DNA of 10,969 nt from Rhodothermia bacterium. GTDB taxonomy: Bacteria; Bacteroidota; Rhodothermia; Rhodothermales; JABDKH01. The notes below the pieces were generated by a model that was given only the letters and a program-made list of their open reading frames with translations, ran no database searches and had not been told where the DNA came from. The position numbers were made by a program, and so were the translations under genes. The stretch is taken from contig JAUIJQ010000054.1 in assembly GCA_030431165.1 (NCBI GenBank), positions 1 through 10,969 on the forward strand, written 5' to 3'. Shown here piece after piece: positions 6,920-10,969 of the stretch (the stretch's first letter is position 1; every line of letters starts with the position of its first letter).

Positions 6920-7836
6920 TGGACATCACCTGCCGATCATGCGGGCATGCGGATATCACTGAGATAGGCCCGTTGCCTCCAGCGTTATCATTCGCGGGTA
7001 CACCGCTTGACGAGTGGCTTCCGGGCGGCAAGCTGTATGTATGTCGCACTTGCCATCTGTACTTCAGGCATCCTATCCCCTCTGAGGACAAGCTCAATTC
7101 GCTCTACGCCGCGGCTCACGCAGATGCCTGGTCGTACGAATCCAAGCAACGAGCTGACTGGCGCATCGTGAGAGAGCACATTGACGCCTCTCACCAACCG
7201 AGTCGCGTCGTGGACATAGGATGTTACGACGGGGCCTTCCTCACCGGACTTGACGCTCAACATGAGCGCTTGGGAATCGAGGTAAACGAAACGGCAGCGC
7301 GGGCTGCTGCGTCACGCGGAATCAGCATCGTCGGAAAGCGGGCCAGTGACATCGGCACGCTTGCACGCAAGGTAGACTACATCACAGCGTTCGACGTCGT
7401 CGAACACCTGCCCGACCCGCTTGCCTTCCTGCGCTCGGCCGGATCAGTTCTTTCCAGCGATGGTGCGATATTCATCGCGACGGGATCGACAGATGCACGG
7501 TCGTGGCGGCTCATGCAACACCGATACTGGTACTGCGCCAACCCGGAACACCTGAGCTTTGTCAACGAAGCGTGGGCACGCTATGCTGCCGACGCCGCCG
7601 GACTGCACGCGCGCGTAGTTGCTCGATACGCCCATGATGCCGACGCCGGCCTTACGCAACGCGCGAGTCAGTTCTCACGAAACCTCCTTGCGAAACTCGC
7701 ACCGGGCTTTGCCGCGTGGATGAGGCTTCGTGGCATTGGCGACAAGCCGGCAGACACGCCGGAACAGGCCGCCTATCCTCCCTACTGGGCTTCCGCTCGC
7801 GATCACATACTGCTCGAATTCACGCTGCCGGAATGA
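6919..7836 (+). CDS. Class I SAM-dependent methyltransferase with N-terminal zinc ribbon
   Basis: The 305-residue protein starts with a likely zinc-binding unit: Cys at 5 and 8 (CRSC) and Cys at 42 and 45 (CRTC). A Rossmann-type methyltransferase domain follows. Motif I is VVDIGCYDGAF from residue 97, the acidic residue at the end of strand 2 is Glu121 (GIEVNE), and FDVVEHLPDP covers 158-167. The N-terminal ribbon plus this fold is seen in enzymes that methylate nucleotide-linked sugars and in related UbiG-like proteins. The longer sugar C-methyltransferases usually have about 400 residues with an extra C-terminal domain, which is not present here. Its place between polymerase and flippase genes suggests it modifies the polysaccharide repeat or its precursor; the substrate is unknown. 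A TTG at 6916 is also in frame, but the ATG at 6919 has the best Shine-Dalgarno in the window (GGAGAG at 6908-6913, 5 bases away) and overlaps the previous stop by one base. Confidence 0.87.
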   Translation: MDITCRSCGHADITEIGPLPPALSFAGTPLDEWLPGGKLYVCRTCHLYFRHPIPSEDKLNSLYAAAHADAWSYESKQRADWRIVREHIDASHQPSRVVDIGCYDGAFLTGLDAQHERLGIEVNETAARAAASRGISIVGKRASDIGTLARKVDYITAFDVVEHLPDPLAFLRSAGSVLSSDGAIFIATGSTDARSWRLMQHRYWYCANPEHLSFVNEAWARYAADAAGLHARVVARYAHDADAGLTQRASQFSRNLLAKLAPGFAAWMRLRGIGDKPADTPEQAAYPPYWASARDHILLEFTLPE

Positions 7837-9335
7837 ATCGCCGCCAATTGGGCTTGAACGCGCTCAGCGCAGCATTGCAGGTGGTCATCACCGGCGTGGT
7901 GTACATCGTACTCTACCGATTCCTGCTCGACCAGCTTGGCGACGTTTCGTTTGGCGTTTGGGCACTTGTGCTGGCGCTGTCGTCTGTGTCTAACGTCGCT
8001 AACCTCGGGCTTGCCAGTGCCTGTGTCCCCTTTGTGGCTCGCAGTCTTGCTGAAGACGATGAACCGGGCGCTGCTGACATTGTGTCGACCGCAGCCGTCA
8101 GCGTAGGCTCCTTCCTGATCCTCGCACTTAGTATTGGATACCCGATAGTCCGAGCAATCCTACCGCTGCTGGCAAACGAACCATCCGCCGTCGGTCAAGC
8201 TGTACAGATCCTTCCATTTGCGCTGGTGTCTCTCTGGTGCGCCTCGCTCTCTTCCGTGTTCCTGTCGTCACTCGAAGGCTGCCAGCGGATGGACCTTCGA
8301 AGCTACCTCCTCATGGGTGTGGTGCTCGTATATCTGGCTGCGGCACTCATTCTTGTGCCAAGGCTTGGTCTCATGGGTGTTGCGTATGCGCACCTGGCCC
8401 ACACCGTCAGTTTGCTCGTTGCCTCGTGGCTTGCACTCAAGACGCGTCTACCATCGCTACAGGCAATACCGCTTTCGTGGAGCCGAAATGCGTTCAGGAA
8501 GATCTACCGATACGGCGGAGCGATGCAGATAATCTCCGTTGCACAGGTGCTCAGCGAACCGGTCGCCAAGAGTCTCGTGAGCTACTTCGGAGGCCTCGGC
8601 CTGCTGTCGCTCTATGAATTTGCCTCCCGGATGGCGATTCAGCTGCGCACTGTTATTGCAACCGCCCACCGCGCCGTCGTCCCGGCGATCGCGGAACTGC
8701 GTGCGAGTGGCGAGGAGGCCGTGATAAACGTCTTCAAGCGCTCACATGTGTTGCTACAGTATCTGGTCGCCCTATCACTGCCGCTACTGCTCGCAATACT
8801 TCCGCTCGTTTCGATTGTATGGATAGGCCGTTACGAACCGTTCTTCGTCTACTCCGGTGGCATCCTGCTCGGCGCATGGTTTCTCAACCTGTTGGCCAAT
8901 CCGGCGTACTACGGCTTCCTTGGTGAGGGGCTTGCTCGCTGGCCAACGATCGCACATCTCATTATCGGGATCGGAAACGTGATCCTCGGCGGCATTCTCG
9001 GATTCGTTCTCGGCGCGCACGGCGTCATTGTTGGCTATGCGGCCGCCCTGCTCGTTGCAAGTGCGGCGGTGTCATGGGCATATCGGAAGAAGCACCGGGT
9101 GCCGCTAGCCGACCTGCTCAGTGCCGCCTCGCTACAGTTTGCGATCGCAACTGTGTTAGCCGGCGCAATGGCTTTTGGCTCGTCGCGAGTAACGTTTGTT
9201 GCTGAAAGACCCGTCGCCGCACTCTTGTTGGCTGCGCTCGTGTACACAGCGATTATGGCCGTTCCAGTTGCGAAGAACCCGGTGCTGCGCGACGTAATCC
9301 GATGGGCACGTCGACAGGACCCGAGCAATGACTAG
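7833..9335 (+). CDS. Oligosaccharide flippase, Wzx/MVF-like (MOP superfamily)
   Basis: This 500-residue integral membrane protein has about fourteen hydrophobic segments spread over its whole length, the layout of the polysaccharide transporter (Wzx/RfbX) branch of the MOP superfamily. The first helix begins near residue 9 after a short basic N-terminus (MNRRQLGLNALS). FGVWALVLALSSVSNVANLG at about 40-59 is the second segment and matches the common Wzx opening, where the polytopic domain starts with a G-x-W-type helix and a N-x-G-L-A-S turn. A basic stretch (SWSRNAFRKIYRYGG) lies between the two halves near residue 212, as usual for a six-plus-eight-helix protein. It is expected to flip undecaprenyl-diphosphate-linked repeats to the periplasm. 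The ATG at 7833 overlaps the preceding stop by four bases (ATGA), which fits translational coupling, so I prefer it to in-frame starts back to 7716 that lie inside the methyltransferase gene. The stop overlaps the next gene by eight bases. Confidence 0.9.
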   Translation: MNRRQLGLNALSAALQVVITGVVYIVLYRFLLDQLGDVSFGVWALVLALSSVSNVANLGLASACVPFVARSLAEDDEPGAADIVSTAAVSVGSFLILALSIGYPIVRAILPLLANEPSAVGQAVQILPFALVSLWCASLSSVFLSSLEGCQRMDLRSYLLMGVVLVYLAAALILVPRLGLMGVAYAHLAHTVSLLVASWLALKTRLPSLQAIPLSWSRNAFRKIYRYGGAMQIISVAQVLSEPVAKSLVSYFGGLGLLSLYEFASRMAIQLRTVIATAHRAVVPAIAELRASGEEAVINVFKRSHVLLQYLVALSLPLLLAILPLVSIVWIGRYEPFFVYSGGILLGAWFLNLLANPAYYGFLGEGLARWPTIAHLIIGIGNVILGGILGFVLGAHGVIVGYAAALLVASAAVSWAYRKKHRVPLADLLSAASLQFAIATVLAGAMAFGSSRVTFVAERPVAALLLAALVYTAIMAVPVAKNPVLRDVIRWARRQDPSND

Positions 9336-10539
9336 CCGCGTCCTCGTATACGACCCATACGTTGGAGGACATCATCCTCTGTACCTGAGGCACCTCCTCG
9401 GACACTGGCAGAGCCGCGGGTGGCCATTCGAAGTAGTCCTTGCGGTTCCCCCGGCCATGCTCGACCTCGACCCGATCCTCCAGACCCTTGTCGATGCTGC
9501 GGGCTCTGCACTAACCGTCGAGTCAATCCCGAAGCGCCGTGGCCGCGCTGGACTCCGAGGTGTTGTGCACAACGACATCGCTACCGGATTCGAAATCCGG
9601 CGCCTGATTCACCGTGTTCGTCCGACCGACACGCTGTGCATGTACTTTGATCACGCCCAGCTATCTACGGCGTTTATTCTGCGGCGACGCGACTTTCGGA
9701 TATCCGGCGTCTTTTTTCGACCGGCGACGGCGCTTCGTAATCGCTACAGGAAATCGCTGCTGGAGCGTGTACTAAGATCGCCGTCGCTCACTCGACTGTT
9801 TGTGCTCGATCCGACTAACATAGACGACCTGAACAGGATGGCCCATCGGCATGTGGCGACGTGGCTACCCGACGGAATCGAAGACGAACTGATCGCCGCA
9901 ACATCAGACAGCGACGAGGCGAACTCGTCGGAAGTCAGCGTGGGTGCCGCTGGTACGCTACGCCTGCTCCTCGTGGGAAGTATTTCCAGACGAAAAGGCA
10001 TTGAGCTTATTGCCGAGGCCGCGCAGCTTCTCGAACCATCAGCCGCTGAGAAGACGGAACTGGTCGTCGCAGGGCCACAGGAAACGTCGGAGTCGGAACA
10101 AATCAACGCGGCACTGGCGCAACTGCGGTCATCGTTGGCTGACGTGCGTGTCGACAATCGATTCCTTTCAACGTCTGCGATGCACGCTCACCTTGCCGAG
10201 TCCGACGTAGTCCTCACACCGTACGTCGAGCACAGCGGATCGAGCAATATCGTTATCCACGCCGCAGCAGCAGCCAAACCGGTCATTGCCACGGATCTGG
10301 ACCTGCTCGGTCGCACGGTGCGCGAAAACCAGCTCGGGCTTGTTGTAGATCCGAATGACGCGACGGCGTTGGCACATGCCCTGTCCACCGTGTTTGCCTC
10401 TCGCACGATACCGTTCCGTGCTGACATGGCCCGGGCGTTCGCACAAAAGAACAGCGCAAGCGCCTTCGCTGAAACTATCACCGGTGGGTTGTTGGAAGCA
10501 ATCGGCGCGCCGGATGGCTCGAGCGAACAACGCCGGTGA
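9328..10539 (+). CDS. GT-B glycosyltransferase (GT4-like) with replaced E-x7-E motif
   Basis: The 403-residue cytoplasmic protein looks like a two-domain GT-B enzyme. The N-terminal acceptor domain opens with VLVYDPYVGGHHPLYLRHLL, a GGHH turn at 13-16. The donor-binding half begins near residue 211 with LRLLLVGSISRRKGIELI (GS-RKG at 217-224, the phosphate-contact loop of GT4 enzymes), then VVAGP at 246-250. The nucleotide-sugar region is at 298-323: PYVEHSGSSNIVIHAAAA followed by KPVIATD. In ordinary GT4 enzymes the segment before the small-residue run carries E-x7-E. Here the aligned positions read Ser303 and His311, although the surrounding frame (HAAAAAKPVIATD against EAMAAGKPVIASD) is kept. 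Related GSS-type glycosyltransferases exist, as I recall, so this may be a subfamily trait rather than loss of activity. It should add one sugar to the lipid-linked repeat; sugar and linkage are unknown. The ATG at 9328 overlaps the flippase stop. Confidence 0.85.
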   Translation: MTSRVLVYDPYVGGHHPLYLRHLLGHWQSRGWPFEVVLAVPPAMLDLDPILQTLVDAAGSALTVESIPKRRGRAGLRGVVHNDIATGFEIRRLIHRVRPTDTLCMYFDHAQLSTAFILRRRDFRISGVFFRPATALRNRYRKSLLERVLRSPSLTRLFVLDPTNIDDLNRMAHRHVATWLPDGIEDELIAATSDSDEANSSEVSVGAAGTLRLLLVGSISRRKGIELIAEAAQLLEPSAAEKTELVVAGPQETSESEQINAALAQLRSSLADVRVDNRFLSTSAMHAHLAESDVVLTPYVEHSGSSNIVIHAAAAAKPVIATDLDLLGRTVRENQLGLVVDPNDATALAHALSTVFASRTIPFRADMARAFAQKNSASAFAETITGGLLEAIGAPDGSSEQRR

Positions 10540-10969
10540 AATCGAACCACGTATACTACGTTTGCCGGTTCCTTCCGGATTACAGACGGCCGATCCTTGC
10601 TGCATTGCGCGCGTCCTGGCCGGGCCGCGTGACCGTCTGCCACGGCCAGCCGCCGAGTCGAGGCAACGCGCTCGCCACACTGACGTCCTCGCAGTTCGAC
10701 GAAGACAGCATCGAACTGACCAACTACTGGCTCCGCGGCGAGGCCGCCGTGTACCAGGGCTTCGCGCCGGTTCGACGGGCGTTGCAGCCAGGCGACATCG
10801 TACTTCTTGAGGAATCGCCCCGAACGCTGAACCTCATGTCGTTTGTGCGCTTCTGTAAACGCAACGGCAACCCTGTTGTACTGTGGGGGCACTTCTCATC
10901 GAACGAGCGCCGCTTCGACGATAAAAATCTTGCGGATCGCTATCGCATTCGCCTCGCACGGACTGCTGA
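10536..10969 (+). CDS. Probable glycosyltransferase, N-terminal part (3'-truncated by window edge)
   Basis: A frame starting at GTG 10536 overlaps the preceding stop by four bases (GTGA) and stays open for 144 codons to the right edge, where the last two bases begin a further codon. Translation gives an N-terminus like GT-B enzymes of polysaccharide loci: VYYVCRFLPDYRRPILAALR, which resembles the common opening where a Tyr-Arg-x-Pro turn is followed by a helix, and later PVVLWGHFSS near residues 115-124, like the W-G-H motif of that group. Between them are a charged loop and GDIVLLEESPRTLNL. No catalytic donor-domain motif can be seen because the C-terminal half is missing. The start is the only one that gives the full first strand; the next in-frame ATG is far inside. 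The gene continues the operon and should add another sugar. Family assignment is moderate. Confidence 0.72.
   Translation, partial: MKSNHVYYVCRFLPDYRRPILAALRASWPGRVTVCHGQPPSRGNALATLTSSQFDEDSIELTNYWLRGEAAVYQGFAPVRRALQPGDIVLLEESPRTLNLMSFVRFCKRNGNPVVLWGHFSSNERRFDDKNLADRYRIRLARTA

Noticed and set aside
10355..10810. 151-codon open frame on the + strand overlapping both glycosyltransferases
   Set aside because: The frame differs from both recognised genes, the translation is Arg/Pro-rich and featureless, and the overlap with the end of the first gene is far larger than elsewhere in this operon.
10188..10892. 234-codon open frame on the - strand across the junction of the two glycosyltransferase genes
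   Set aside because: It covers parts of two recognisable + strand genes and shows no domain; the + strand frames have glycosyltransferase motifs and a coupled junction.

Overview
The window is a chromosomal segment with a moderately high GC content. Every supportable gene is on the + strand. The organism is most likely a GC-rich Bacteroidota, possibly a Rhodothermales/Rhodothermia-type marine or halotolerant lineage. Three things point there: the wording of the penicillin-binding protein around its active site (FDHV before RQPGSTFKPF, then AAIDNGY), the near absence of Shine-Dalgarno sequences before most starts, and the form of the polysaccharide export genes. This placement rests on remembered family features, not on a search; a Gemmatimonadota-like or other GC-rich phylum is not excluded.

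Layout. Positions 1-997 hold the C-terminal transpeptidase half of a class A penicillin-binding protein (PBP1A type), cut by the left edge. After a 77-base gap comes a small, very acidic protein of unknown function (1075-1581), which overlaps ispE (1571-2464), the GHMP kinase of the non-mevalonate isoprenoid pathway. A 134-base gap then leads into a tight run of seven genes that continues past the right edge: a four-SLBB polysaccharide export protein (2599-4329), a Wzz/GNVR chain-length protein (4329-5510), an O-antigen ligase/polymerase-like membrane protein (5516-6919), a zinc-ribbon SAM methyltransferase (6919-7836), a Wzx-like flippase (7833-9335), a GT-B glycosyltransferase (9328-10539) and the start of a second GT-B-like glycosyltransferase (10536 to the edge). 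Junctions in this run are overlaps of 1, 1, 4, 8 and 4 bases and one gap of 5 bases, so it reads as one translationally coupled operon.

How the genes work together. The operon looks like a Wzx/Wzy-type surface or extracellular polysaccharide system. Glycosyltransferases build a lipid-linked repeat, the methyltransferase may decorate a sugar, the flippase moves the repeat across the inner membrane, the O-antigen ligase-like protein polymerises or transfers it, the Wzz protein sets chain length, and the SLBB protein forms the outer-membrane exit. No initiating sugar-phosphate transferase and no tyrosine kinase domain are in the window, so these must lie elsewhere or downstream. IspE supplies isoprenoid precursors for the undecaprenyl carrier, which both peptidoglycan and polysaccharide assembly use; that link is thematic, not proven.

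I do not see a mobile element, CRISPR array, tRNA or rRNA, and nothing amounts to a clearly new system. The points most worth a second look are the unknown acidic protein coupled to ispE, the glycosyltransferase with a replaced E-x7-E motif, and the non-lipoprotein form of the export channel.
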